NCBI GenBank assembly: GCA_039707465.1
Contig: CM077647.1
Location: forward strand, 45,507,110-45,571,109
Length of the DNA stretch: 64,000 nucleotides
Source of the DNA: Rhabdophis nuchalis
Lineage: Eukaryota > Chordata > Lepidosauria > Squamata > Natricidae
Reading direction: 5' to 3'
Every line of letters starts with the position of its first letter. Within the stretch, counting starts at the first letter, position 1. The translations under genes and the position numbers were made by a program. A model generated the notes under the pieces. The model searched no databases. It saw only the letters and a list, made by a program, of their open reading frames with translations, and was not told the origin of the DNA. Of the stretch, positions 22,052-31,661 are shown in pieces.

Positions 22052-22956
22052 TTTGTATTTCTAAAGGATATCAGTTAACTCTCTGAAGAAATGCGGATTG
22101 CAGCAGAAGGGACACAGCGCTGGCCTGATGGCTCAAAAACGCCCTGCAGATATTTGAATTATGGGTGCTGATTTGAGGGCCAGGTCACCCCTTTTTCTGC
22201 TCTTTTTGATTAAAGTGATTTCTCTTTGTAAGAAAGAAAGCCCCTGCTGGTATCCCAGAGAGGCTCTCCACTTCTGCGCGGATATCTACTCTGAGGGTTG
22301 AGCTAAGTTAAGGCTAGGTTAGTGTCTTCTGTAAATGAGCTCCTGATGAGATGAGCTTTAAACTGGCTGGCGCGCCTTTAAACTGCCGCCTGAGTTGCTC
22401 CTAACTCCCAACGGCTGCAACGAATTAAGCGCGCGGAGCCTTCGCGCGCTGTGTGGCTGTTGGCTTGATACGGGTCCAAAATGGTGGCCGTGACTTCTCG
22501 CAGCCGCGCTGGGTCTTCCCAGATGACGGCCTCCTCTTCGCTCTGCCGCCTCGTCCCGACACCGGTGAAATAAAAGCCTTCTGAAGGGTGCTGTTCGCGC
22601 ACCAACAGGAGAGCCGCCGCGCTCCTGCGGAGTTAAGAAACACCACTTGCCGGCTTTTTTACTGTATGAGCTGTCCGCGTGCTGAAATAGTGCCGGAGCA
22701 GGCAGGCGGTTTCCAGCCGCTCCGCACCCGCTAGCAGCCGCCAGACAGGTGGTTTTTTTAGGGGCTGGCTTCTGCATGTGACCAGCAGATAGCTCTGTCA
22801 GCCTCTCAGAATTAATCTAAATTCATCTGAATAACCTATAAGGCTAACTAACTAAGGAGAGAAATTGACAAAATAAATAACCTTACTATTCTATTAGAAT
22901 ACTTGGAGAGTCCCAGTGTAAATTCAGCCTATTTAAGTCCTAACGGGTGGACTGAG
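22052..22956 (-). other. DIRS 5' leader
   Basis: Between the gag start and the right terminal repeat. Includes a GC-rich part (22360-22760) with CGCG-rich motifs and no credible long plus- or minus-strand gene. It is probably the element's promoter and leader. Confidence 0.5.
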
Positions 22957-23070
22957 TTTTTTAAAACTGACCACAGGAAGGCAAAGGAGGCATGGTCAAA
23001 AGAAATTGATAGTCCTAGGGCAGCAAGGCTGATTTTACCCATCCTTGGACTCTCTAAGCAGCGCTATGGA
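22957..23070. repeat. DIRS copy 1 right inverted terminal repeat
   Basis: TTTTTTAAAACTGACCACAG through GCAGCGCTATGGAG, the inverse of 12390-12502. The outer edge is followed within 10 bp by the displaced MITE end. Confidence 0.88.
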
Positions 23071-23077
23071 GAAAGGG

Positions 23078-23105
23078 TACGTTTTATATTCTGAAAAATA
23101 CGGTA
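23078..23105. mobile_element. mariner-type MITE, right end (split by DIRS)
   Basis: TTTTATATTCTGAAAAATACGG followed by TA. It completes the MITE begun at 11505. Confidence 0.8.
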
Positions 23106-23227
23106 ATTGCAAGTAATTTATGACATTAAATAGTTGTTTAAAAACATTATGCTTGTCCATAAAACTGGGGAAAAGTGGTATATAGTAAAAGAAAAAATAA
23201 AGACAGCTTTTATTTCTTGTTGCTTAC

Positions 23228-23330
23228 CTTATTAATGCCAAATGAGGTTGGAGGAAGAAAGGAGTGTTCACACTGTTCGAGGTACTTCTCTGAATTAGTT
23301 TTTCCAAACAAGAGCGTTACCACAAAGCCC
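23228..23330 (-). CDS. SNX13: SNX13 coding exon 3
   Basis: A 103-base exon between a TTATTTTTGAG acceptor and an AAG/GTAAGC donor. It completes the Gly codon left open by exon 2 and ends in phase 0. The peptide begins GFVVTLLFGKTNSEKYLEQC and continues EHSFLPPTSFGINK. The human protein as I recall it has GLVVTLLFGKTNSEKYLEQC and EHSFLPPTSPGVPK. It spans the end of the N-terminal membrane hairpin and the following linker. Intron 3 is 12.2 kb because of the nested DIRS. Confidence 0.95.
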
Positions 23331-23756
23331 CTCAAAAATAAATTACATAACAAACTTTGAGATAACATAGTGACTAACATTCACAATGAACTACTCATAT
23401 ATGCATATTTCTAAGGTTATTCCTACAATTGCTCCATTAGGATGCTAAACGCTTTATTTAAAAAAACATTGTTATTAAAGAAGCACAGTTTGTAGAATTA
23501 AATTCTCCTTAATGCCTTTAAAATTAGCTTTGTTCCTCTAGAGGGAATTGAAAATTATTATAATTTCATAACATTGTTCATAGCAAATTTTAAATAAATA
23601 CAATTGAGTAAATCATAACTATTCAGAAACCTGAAAATAGTTTCAATGAGTACATCACAGTTGAAGGTAATAAGTATTTATATATTTTTAAAAAATTAAG
23701 GTTTTTTTGCTTGTGTTCCTTATAAAAGATTGCTCAAAGGCAAACTTCTGAAAAAA
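23331..23756. other. intron 2 DNA, no recognised feature
   Basis: AT-rich sequence upstream of the exon 3 acceptor. Nothing else is supported. Confidence 0.5.
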
Positions 23757-24833
23757 ATCCAAATAAGCTTACAACCTACCCCAAAAACAAGTCCTAGCCC
23801 AATTTTCACATGTGCCAAAATATAACCCCTACCCCCAAAATAAGCCCTAGTTAAGTCCCACTCTCCATCTGGTTGTACAAGGTGGGTGCTCATGTAAAAA
23901 TCAACCTACGGCAGGGGTGGGGGTGGAGTTGCCTCATGTGCCCTGCACCTGCTTAACTTAAGACTACTATAGGCAAGCCTTCCATGCCCTGACACCTGTT
24001 GCGCTGCTACCCCGACATCTGCAATCACTCGGCATATCGCACATCCCATGAAAGCTGTCTCCAAGCTACAAAGCTGGATTTTTTTAAAAGGGGGGTGGAA
24101 ACTATGATTTAAAAAACTACTATCAGCTATCCTTTTCCTTTACTAAACTCCTGTAAGTGCACTCCAACCATTTCCATTTGACTGAACTTCCTTTCACTGT
24201 TGATTCCCTTTGAGAAGGCAGAAAAGAATGTGAGCCAAGTATGTGTATGGTATGCCACCATTTGTGGCAGGAGGCTGCGTGGTGCATTTGTTATTGCGTA
24301 TGCAAGAAACAGCACCAGTCAATGTGCCATCAGCATCCTGCCATGAGAGATGGCACTGATATGATGCATCAAACAGCCTTCTGCTGCGAGCAGTGGCAAA
24401 GCATACACATATTTAGGTCACATTCTTTTTTATCTTCTCAAAAGGCAGTCAAGTAGAAATGGTTGGAGTGCACTTAGAGGAGTGTAGCCAAAAGAAAAAA
24501 GATAGCTGATGGTTGCTTTTTAAAACATTATTTACTCGCACACCAAAAAAATTCCCTAGAAGTTAAAACTGTTTTAATCAGCTGAAAAACAGCTTGGAGT
24601 CAGCTTTACAGCTTGGAGACAGCTTGCATGGGCTATGCAATGAGCCATGTGGCATCTGGCTACGAGCTGCTGCAGAAGAAGTTGGGTAGTAGCGCAACAA
24701 GTGTCGGGCCATGGGAAGTCTGGCTGCAATGGTCCTAAGGTAAGCAGGTAAGACATTCCCTTTAAATAAGACTGGTACTCATTTTAAAACCCAAAAGAAA
24801 ATAAGATAAGGTCTTATTTTCTGGAAAACACAG
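23757..24833. mobile_element. foldback MITE, AAATAAGCC family
   Basis: The left part carries AAATAAGCCCTAGTTAAGTC and the right end TCTTATTTTCTGGAAAACAC followed by AGTA. It is collinear with the complete copy at 54236-55093. The left terminal bases are worn, so the left border is approximate. It encodes no protein. Confidence 0.7.
24121..24512. repeat. large imperfect inverted repeat within the MITE
   Basis: Arms 24121-24288 and 24362-24512 pair over about 150 bp, for example TAAGTGCACTCCAACCATTT against its complement near 24450-24472, and GTATGTGTATGG against CATACACATA. The loop is about 75 bp. Confidence 0.8.
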
Positions 24834-24984
24834 TAATATCTTATAACTTGATCTACAATGTACTGATGCATGCGCAATAAATTATATAAAATATATAAAT
24901 GCAGTGTAGGACAATGCTCACAATGGCATTTACACATTTTCATCTGATATTTCATTCCCTTCAGACAGACTCTCAAGCCTTAGT

Positions 24985-25185
24985 TATCTCAGGACTTGAC
25001 TACTATAACGTACTTTACATGGGGCAGACCTTGAAGATCACAGGTTGCAGCCCATCCAGAAAGCAATAATGCCACTGTAACCATCACAGCTTCATAAGAT
25101 ACACTGGTTACCAGCTTTCTTCAGGTACAATTCAAAATGTTGGTCATTATCTATAATCTCATACAAACCTATATTTTCAGATTTG
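24985..25185 (+). mobile_element. old L2 LINE fragment
   Basis: Worn codons of the RT C-terminus: LDYYNVLYMGQTLK, then ACTGGTTACCAGC, the equivalent of HWLP. Several frame breaks. Confidence 0.7.
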
Positions 25186-25377
25186 TTCTTAATTTTTGCC
25201 CATTATTGCATTTTTTAGTATTTTTCTTTATAATTTTCCAGAGTTGTTGGGAGTTAGGTGACGTATCAATTTAATAAAATAATGATAGTAATAGAGATAA
25301 TGATAACAATAACTATATTGTCAATCTTAATTTAAACATTTCTTCACCCTGATGAACAAATCAAATGATATACTTAC

Positions 25378-25490
25378 CCACCCACAGAGCAGAGGATATA
25401 AAATGCAAAGTAAAATATAGCAAATGGTCCAAATGTAATTAGAAAAAGCAGAACAACAAGGCTTCCCCATCCCCATATGGAAAGATTGGT
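25378..25490 (-). CDS. SNX13: SNX13 coding exon 2
   Basis: A 113-base exon with a textbook acceptor (CTCATTTTATTCCAG) and a GTAAGT donor. The peptide starts TNLSIWGWGSLVVLLFLITF and continues GPFAIFYFAFYILCSVGG. The human N-terminus as I recall it is MLTEASLSIWGWGSLGIVLF followed by LITFGPFVIFYLTFYILC. The hydrophobic run forms the N-terminal membrane anchor of SNX13. It starts in phase 0, so exon 1 should encode only about four residues (MLTE-like). I could not find that exon to the right, so intron 1 is long or exon 1 lies outside the window. Confidence 0.95.
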
Positions 25491-26300
25491 CTGGAATAAA
25501 ATGAGAGAAAAAGCTAGGTTTATGTTTACATCTAAGTAACATCTTGCCTAATATTTTCTAATTTGACATAACTCTTATAGAGCATCAAGTAAAGTCTTCA
25601 TACCAGAATTTATTTCACAAAAATATATAGTCAGGATTTTTTTTACCTTTTCATTGAAAATAATTAGAAGTAAAAATTAAGTAGACTTTCATAGGGTTAT
25701 CCAAGTAATGCATCGGGAAAAATACTGCCAACATAATAAATATCAAAACTGAATATTTATCCTTCAAAATGTTGGATTTTTCCAAAGCTCCTTTTTTTCT
25801 CAATTTTTTCACCAAATAAAATTCTCACATAGTTTAAAATACAAATGCTCCAATCAAAGATACATTTCAGTTTTCTTGTAATTAATCCTTGCTTTCCAAC
25901 CACATGCTTTCTAACCACAGGAAATATTAAAAGCTATGAAGCACTGAAAAAGGCGATTTAGGACAGTTTTTTGAAGTTGTAGGTATCATAGCATCCCCAC
26001 AGTCATGTGATTGTAATTTGAATGTTTCGCAACTGCAATCAATCATGCTATGACTAATTTCTAACCTTCACAGTCATCTTTTAACAAGCTAAATCAATGG
26101 ATCAGTGGAGAAGCATCAGGAAATTAAAATTGTAGTCATATGACATTCCATTTAATGACTAAGGATAATTTGCCTCACAACTGCAGCATAGCAACACAGT
26201 TGTCAGTCCCAATTGGGGTCAGTTAAATGCAGCAGACGACTTGTATTTGGTAGCTAATACTGAACTAATAATCTACTTTTTATAATACAATATGCATTAA
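25491..26300. other. AT-rich intron 1 DNA with repeat remnants
   Basis: No gene is seen. From about 25880 to 26245 there are worn echoes of the TIR repeat at 44796-45189 (CTTTCTAACCACAGG, TTTAATGACTAAGG, CAGTTGTCAGTCCCAATTGG). Confidence 0.5.
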
Positions 26301-26574
26301 TCTATATAAATAAAAATTTAAAATAGTTTGTGCAAAGCCACTAATCTCAGAAAGTACTGAACCGATCGGCACTAAATTTTCACACAATGTTCCCAAGAAA
26401 TTCCGAAGCAATCATATGTACAATTTGTGTGGCTGGCACACGTGTGCCATGTGCAAACAGCACCAATGTAAAAGGTACACACTTCTCAGGTTTTCACCTC
26501 CCTTAAAGTCCGCCCACCCGGCTGCTTCTTATGATGTGTCACGCACACGCCCCTCACATGCCCCCACTTCATTC

Positions 26575-27356
26575 TGATGGTTTGCCATCATGGCGGCGCA
26601 CTTAGGCGCAGCGGCTTTGAGCTCCTGGTGTCACAGCAGAGTTAGACAAAAACTAGTCTATACCCACAGGGAGTTATTAAGTCATTATTAACTTATTATT
26701 AAAGATAAAGATCTTCTAGTCGACTCAATATTACCAGCGACTTCCAGCAGTCTCATAATATACCGAGTGACACAGTAAGACTGCCAGGCTCTCCATAGAT
26801 CATTGTTTGGCCTAGGAGGCAGCGAAGGGAGCCGGAGCGGAGGCGGGGATGCAGAGCAGGTTTGCTAGTTCGATTATGGAAGCAGTCTCACAGACCAGCA
26901 TTGCCAAGCATTTCTTAACCAACTCTGGATCCTTTGTCCACAAAACCGATGAACTGGAGCTATGGATGGCAGCGAATGGGCTCATTGGTGACTGCTGTGT
27001 GATGATCATCACAGAGACCTGGCTTCATCCACTTGTACCAGATGCGTCTGTGGAGCTAACTAGCCGTACCACACACCGCTTTGACAGAGACAACAACTCT
27101 GGTGGAAGCAAGGGTGGAGGACTGTGTATTTACACCCATGATAACTGGTGTACTAGCGGTGGAGTTGCCTGTGCGCACTGTTCTGCAGACGTGGAATTCC
27201 CAACTGTCATTTGTCGGCCATTTTAACTGCCTGGAGAGATTTCTGTTATGGTTGTCACTGCTGTCTGTATTCCACCTGATGCAAATGTTAGCACAACGCT
27301 CAAACCAATTTCATTGTAATTTTATTTTATTTTATTACAATGACAATAAAGATGAT
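26575..27356 (+). mobile_element. internally deleted LINE (endonuclease N-terminus joined to 3' UTR)
   Basis: A 5' part with GCCATCATGGCGGCGCAC, then a 125-residue frame (26849-27226) with KTDELELWMAANGLIGDCCV, ITETWLHPLVPD and GGGLCIYTHDNWC, typical of the first third of an APE endonuclease. Immediately after VICRPF and a frame break come codons for VVTAVCIPPDANVSTTLK. The text then jumps to a 3' UTR ending ACAATGACAATAAAGATGATG plus ATT repeats. The endonuclease remainder and the reverse transcriptase are missing. The clade is uncertain (Rex1- or L2-like). Confidence 0.65.
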
Positions 27357-27357
27357 G

Positions 27358-27360
27358 ATG

Positions 27361-27440
<80 letters not shown>
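27358..27440. repeat. (ATT)n microsatellite
   Basis: About 27 uninterrupted ATT units, directly after the LINE 3' end, probably grown from its tail. Confidence 0.95.
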
Positions 27441-27441
<1 letters not shown>

Positions 27442-27496
27442 TCCAACGGTCATTTCCTCAGCAACTGAATAAGCCTCCAACGTTCCCTCACACATG

Positions 27497-27782
27497 GCAC
27501 ACTCCCATATGGCACATTTTTGGTCCCAGGAGGCTGTATGGACGCCTACTAGGCCCAAAACTAGGAATGGGAGGTGGCACACTCCCAGGTGACCCATTTT
27601 TGGTCCCAGGAGGCTCTATGGGGGCCTACTAGGCCCAAAACAAGGCGCTGGGGTGGCACACTCCCACGTGGCCCATTTTTGGTCCCAGGAGGCTGTATGG
27701 AGGCCTACTAGGCCCAAAACAAGGCATTGAGGGTGGTACACTCCAATGTGGCCCATTTTTGGTCCCAGGAGGCTGCATGGTA
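27497..27782. repeat. 80-bp minisatellite, about 3.6 copies
   Basis: TGGTCCCAGGAGGCT recurs at 27521, 27601, 27680 and 27760, giving periods of 80, 79 and 80 bp. Each unit also has GCCTACTAGGCCCAAAAC, which is partly palindromic. Confidence 0.92.
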
Positions 27783-28345
27783 GGTAGGTAGGTAGAGGGA
27801 TAGAGAGAGAGAGAGACGGAAAAATACAGTAGGTAGGTAGGAAGGTAGGTAGGTGGATAAAGATAGAGGGAAAAGTACAGTAGGTAGGTAGGTAGGTAGG
27901 TAGGTAGGTAGGTAGGTAGGTAGGTAGGTAGAGGGATAAAGAGAGAAAGAGAGAAATATAGTTGGCAGGTAGGTAGGTAGAGGGATAGAGAGAGGGGGGA
28001 AAATACGGTAGGTAGAGGGATAAAGAGAGAGAGGGGAAAACACAGTAGGTAGGTAGGTAGAGGGATAGAAAGAGAGGGAGAAATACAGTAGGTAGGTAGG
28101 TGGCGGGATAGAGATAGATAGGGAAAAATACAGTAGGTGGGTAGGTAGGTAGAGAGATAGAGAGGGAGAAATACAGTAGGTAGGTAGAAGGATAGATAGA
28201 GAGGGAGAAATACAGTAGGTAGGTAGGTAGGTAGGTAGGTAGGTAGGTAGGTAGGTAGATAGGTAGAGGGATAGAGAGAGGGGGGGGAAAATACAGTAGG
28301 TAGGTAGTTAAGTAGGTAGAGAGGAAGAAATACAGTAGGTAGGTA
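27783..28345. repeat. TAGG/GAGA composite microsatellite
   Basis: Alternating TAGG runs, GGGATAGAGAGAG blocks and AAATACAGTAGG, the same composite unit as 11575-11990. Confidence 0.92.
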
Positions 28346-28354
28346 GGGGATTAT

Positions 28355-28522
28355 ACGGTGGTTGTGTGTACGTGTTTGTGTGCAGGTGTAGATCTACACA
28401 CAGATTGGTTGGCCATTTAACCAGATTGGGCCACAGCAACGCGTGGCCCAGTCTGGTTAAATTGCCAACCAATCTGTGTGTAGATCTACACCTGCACACA
28501 AACACGTACACACAACCACCGT
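28355..28522. repeat. 168-bp near-perfect palindrome
   Basis: Arms of about 80 bp begin ACGGTGGTTGTGTGTACGTG and mirror each other around AGCAACGC with two or three mismatches. Both strands therefore start the same peptide, MYVFVCRCRSTHRLVG. It sits 16 bp before the Helitron CTAG. Confidence 0.93.
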
Positions 28523-28538
28523 GGCCGGGTACAGCTAG

Positions 28539-28904
28539 TATAAAATAAATTAAGAAATATTTTTAAGAATGTACAGAAAACAAAACAAACTTTTTTTTAT
28601 TCTTTAAAGAAATTGGGGAAAATGCACAATAACTTTTGACCAAAGGGACTAACCTCACATTGCCACCAAACATACTAACATATAACAATTTGCTTGCAAT
28701 ACTTCCAGAAAAATGTAGAGTTTAATGTGGCCAAAAAAGGTCTATTGTGTTGAATCCAAAATTATTTGGATTTATATCCTTTGCTTACAGCAATTGGCCA
28801 AAAAATATAGTTTATATAAACTATTTTGAAATCAAGTAAGAATATAACCAATCCTTCTCAAAAGCACATTCAACAAAATACAAGAAGTGTACTAGAAGAA
28901 GTGG
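28539..28904. other. AT-rich DNA, no recognised feature
   Basis: Nothing gene-like or repeat-like was recognised. Confidence 0.5.
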
Positions 28905-30335
28905 ACCTGTGAGGCTCTTTGACTTCTGTTGTAACCCCTGAGCAATGCCCTGAGATATGGCCTTGGATATTATTTCCTGCATCTCAGTAGACAGGGTGGG
29001 TCCCTGGTCCTTTGCAGGCCTGGCACGCTTACTGGGTCTGGCCAAGGATATTTGGGGAACCAGAGATCTAGGAAGCAAAGCTTCCTCCTCCATTTCCATG
29101 GAGCAATGGAAGAGATCCTCGTTTTCTATGATGGATGAGTCATCGGAAGAAAACTCCTGGTCCTCCTCCTCCCCTTCTGGTAAAGGGAGATCTGCAAGGA
29201 CTGGGATGGAGACCTCTGGAGGATCCCATGGAAGTGTAACCCTAGGCGCAGTGGTAGTCTTGTGTTGGGCCTTGTCAAATTCTTTGTCCAATGTCTTTTG
29301 GCGCCTTAGAGCTGCCCTGTCCTGTGCTTTGTTCTGCTTCTTTCCCCCTGCCCTACTGAGGGCCTCTGACCTTGCTGGCTTGTCTGATAAGGCCTCTGCT
29401 GGAGGAAGGCCCTGCCTGATCTGAGGCTTGAGGGGATCTGTCTGCCATCCTAGTACCCTGGTCACACTCACCACCTGGAGATAAGGTCAAATTGGAAGCA
29501 CTGCCACTCTCAGCCTGCGCAAGATGATTCAGCACGAGGGGAGTGATTGAAGGTGCCTCGCAGGGGGGAAGACAAGGTATGCTCCCCGGGGAGGAAAGAC
29601 CACTGCAAGAAGCCAACGTTAAGTAGATAGCCTTGGGGAGAAGACACGCTGGAGCCAAGCCGGATGAAGAAAACCCCTACGGCGCTCTCTTAGACCTCCA
29701 GTGAAGCTAACTGGCTCGGAGATTTGCAATGGAGAGAAAATGGCTGACTGTTGAAAGCGTGGGAGAAAACGGCCTCCGGAAATGGCTGCTGCTATAGAAA
29801 CGGTGCCAAAACGAGCATCCGGAATGAATCAGCAAAAGATATGGCCGTTGCTTCAGTAAACAGCGCCAAAAATCCTGCTTGCGGAGAGGTGCAAATGATG
29901 TGGAGGTAGCCAAGGCTGAAGCACAAGCAGTTGGGTCCTCATATCTCTGACCGCTGCACTCACAAAGTGACAGGGAGCACTACAACCCCTCCACTTTGCC
30001 TTCAGCTTGGAAAGATGGAGCGCGCCCGAGCAGAGCCCAGGACATGTCGGTTGATGAGAGATTTTTAAAGAGCCAGAACGCAGCTTACCGAACTGAAGGC
30101 TTGAGGCTACGGAAAAAATTCGTTTAAAAAGTAAGGAAATGCTATTTGGAGAGTCCAAGCTATAAAATACAGGAACCAATCTAGAACATGTCCACTGGGC
30201 TTTTAGACTGAATTGAAAAATCTGGGGAACAACAGCAGAGGCATGGCTTAAGAAGTTTCAATTCAGTCCAAATGGCAGTCAGGCAGAATTAACCATGCTT
30301 GGAGTCTCCAAGCAGCGCACAGGAGAACATAAGGG
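28905..30335 (-). mobile_element. third DIRS-type element, 5' fragment
   Basis: The right edge has TGCTTGGAGTCTCCAAGCAG then CGCACAGGAG, resembling the DIRS copy 1 terminus (CTTGGACTCTC then AAGCAGCGC). It reads leftward into a leader and a gag-like frame. Reverse transcriptase and recombinase are absent. It belongs to a different subfamily from copies 1 and 2. Confidence 0.65.
28909..29660 (-). pseudogene. DIRS gag-like gene, fragment
   Basis: The frame 28821-29474 has an Ala/Lys-rich part (RAALRRQKTLDKEFDKAQH), an acidic stretch (EGEEEDQEFSSDDSS), a basic patch (ARPSKRARPAKD), and LSTEMQEIISKAISQGIAQG. The last motif aligns with LSAEIREVISITIAQGIEEG in copy 1. The start continues in another frame up to about 29660. 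The 3' end runs into unrelated DNA after QQKSKS. Confidence 0.65.
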
Positions 30336-30595
30336 CTGATTTAAATATGATGCAATTAAATGAAATAACCTAAGTACTGAATGGCTATGGTAGAGTCAGT
30401 GGTTCCAATTAAATCAACTAGAAATTCTGCAAGGATTCTCTAGAAAACACAATAAAACTGGAGGTTATTTTAACTAACTCATTTATATAGGATCATATAA
30501 TATTTTGTAGATGGAATGTAAAAGGTAAGAAGATAAAGAAAAACATTTTTCTTCACAATCTGCAGACATAAGCAAAGTATTGTGTTGCACAGAAT
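30336..30595. other. spacer between DIRS and Penelope fragments
   Basis: AT-rich, no recognised feature. Confidence 0.5.
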
Positions 30596-31122
30596 ACATA
30601 AACCTGATAAAAGCCTCTCCCATCAGTGAAGAGATCCAGCAAAGAATCATCCCCAGAGAGAAATCTTCCAGATGCCTCAAACTCTATGGCCTCCCCAAGA
30701 TATACAAAGAAGAAACATCACTCAGACCCATAGTCAGCTCCATAGCCTCACTTCTACAGAATCTTGCAAAATTCCTCGCAAAAGAATTACAACCCTATGC
30801 AGAATCCATCACCTCACACGTACAAAACTCATTCCATTTCATAGAAACAATAAAGAAACAAAACCTACAAACCAGCAACCAGCAATCGACGTCATATCTC
30901 TCTTAACCCAAGTGCCTAGAAAAGAAGCCTTGACAGCTATCCAGAAAAAATACAACCCCCGCTAAGCACATCCTGGATCTGATTAACCACCGCCTAACCA
31001 ACACATACTTCATCCATAATGGACAAAGATTCAAACAGATAGAAGGAGCACACATGGGATCACCCCTCTCACCCGTTATCGCAAACTTATGCATGGAACA
31101 TTTTGAAACCAATGCCTTAGAT
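30596..31122 (+). pseudogene. Penelope reverse transcriptase, fingers and palm part
   Basis: Residues KLYGLPKIYKEETSLRPIVS, LAKFLAKELQPYAESIT and HVQNSFHFIET match the Penelope RT. After a frameshift come SLLTQVPRKEAL (first Asp region) and EGAHMGSPLSPVIANLCMEH, the conserved GSPLSP turn. The frame reaches NALD at the hAT border. Confidence 0.85.
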
Positions 31123-31332
31123 CAGTGGTGGGCAAACTCATTAGTCAACAGAGCCAAATATCAACAATACCACAATTGAAATTTCTTTTGAGAGCCAGAA
31201 GGTGTGGCCTGTTTTGTGGGAGTGGCTCAGCAGTCATGTGACCAGGTGGGCGTGGCCAACTTGGAAAATGTGAAACTCACTTAACAATGGTCTTGCTTAG
31301 CAACCAAACGTTTGGGCTCAATTGTGGTCATA

Positions 31333-31335
31333 AGT

Positions 31336-31374
<39 letters not shown>

Positions 31375-31610
31375 CCTTCATTCTCTCTCACTTTCTTTTT
31401 CTTTCTTTCTATTTCTCTCTTTTTATTTCTGTCTCTCTCTCCTTCGTCCTCCCATCTCTGTCATTCTGTGTGTGTGTGTGTGTGTATCTGTGTCGCATTC
31501 ACTCACTTATCACTCATTCTGTGTCTCTGTCTATCTTTCTATCCCTCCCTCCCTCTCTCTGTGTCTCTGCCTTTCTCTGTCTGTCTGTCTGTCTCCCCCC
31601 CCCCCCTGCG
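31333..31610. repeat. pyrimidine microsatellite block
   Basis: (TTTC)n at 31333-31374, CT-rich to about 31465, (TG)n at 31467-31485, then CT-rich and poly-C (31592-31605). Confidence 0.9.
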
Positions 31611-31661
31611 GAGCCTCCTCAGCTCCTGGAAGTAGCCTGGCCAGCCCGCTCGCTCACCGCG

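Larger units (their letters stand above)
12351..23077 (-). mobile_element. DIRS-type tyrosine-recombinase retroelement (copy 1)
   Basis: Minus-strand order: right terminus, gag-like frames, reverse transcriptase/RNase H/methyltransferase-like region, tyrosine recombinase, internal complementary region, left terminus. Inverted terminal repeats (12390-12502 and 22957-23070) share AGAGTCCAAGGATGGGTAAA. The element carries a 2.66 kb tandem duplication and an L1-type insertion (13230-15225); without them it would be about 6 kb. It lies in SNX13 intron 3 in the same orientation as the gene. Frameshifts and a shared stop make it non-autonomous now. Confidence 0.9.
26301..28538 (+). mobile_element. 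Helitron-like non-autonomous element
   Basis: Starts with TCTATATAAATAAAAATTT, a typical Helitron 5' end, after an A. It ends with GGGTACAGCTAG before a T, which fits the 5'-TC and CTRR-3' rule and insertion between A and T. No Rep/helicase gene is present. The interior is a patchwork: a deleted LINE, an ATT array, an 80-bp minisatellite, TAGG arrays, and a large palindrome close to the 3' end where a hairpin is expected. The 2.2 kb span assumes both ends belong to one insertion. Confidence 0.6.

Noticed and set aside
27322..28043. Poly-Asn, poly-Tyr and Tyr-Leu-Pro-Thr repeat frames
   Set aside because: Products of ATT and TAGG microsatellites.
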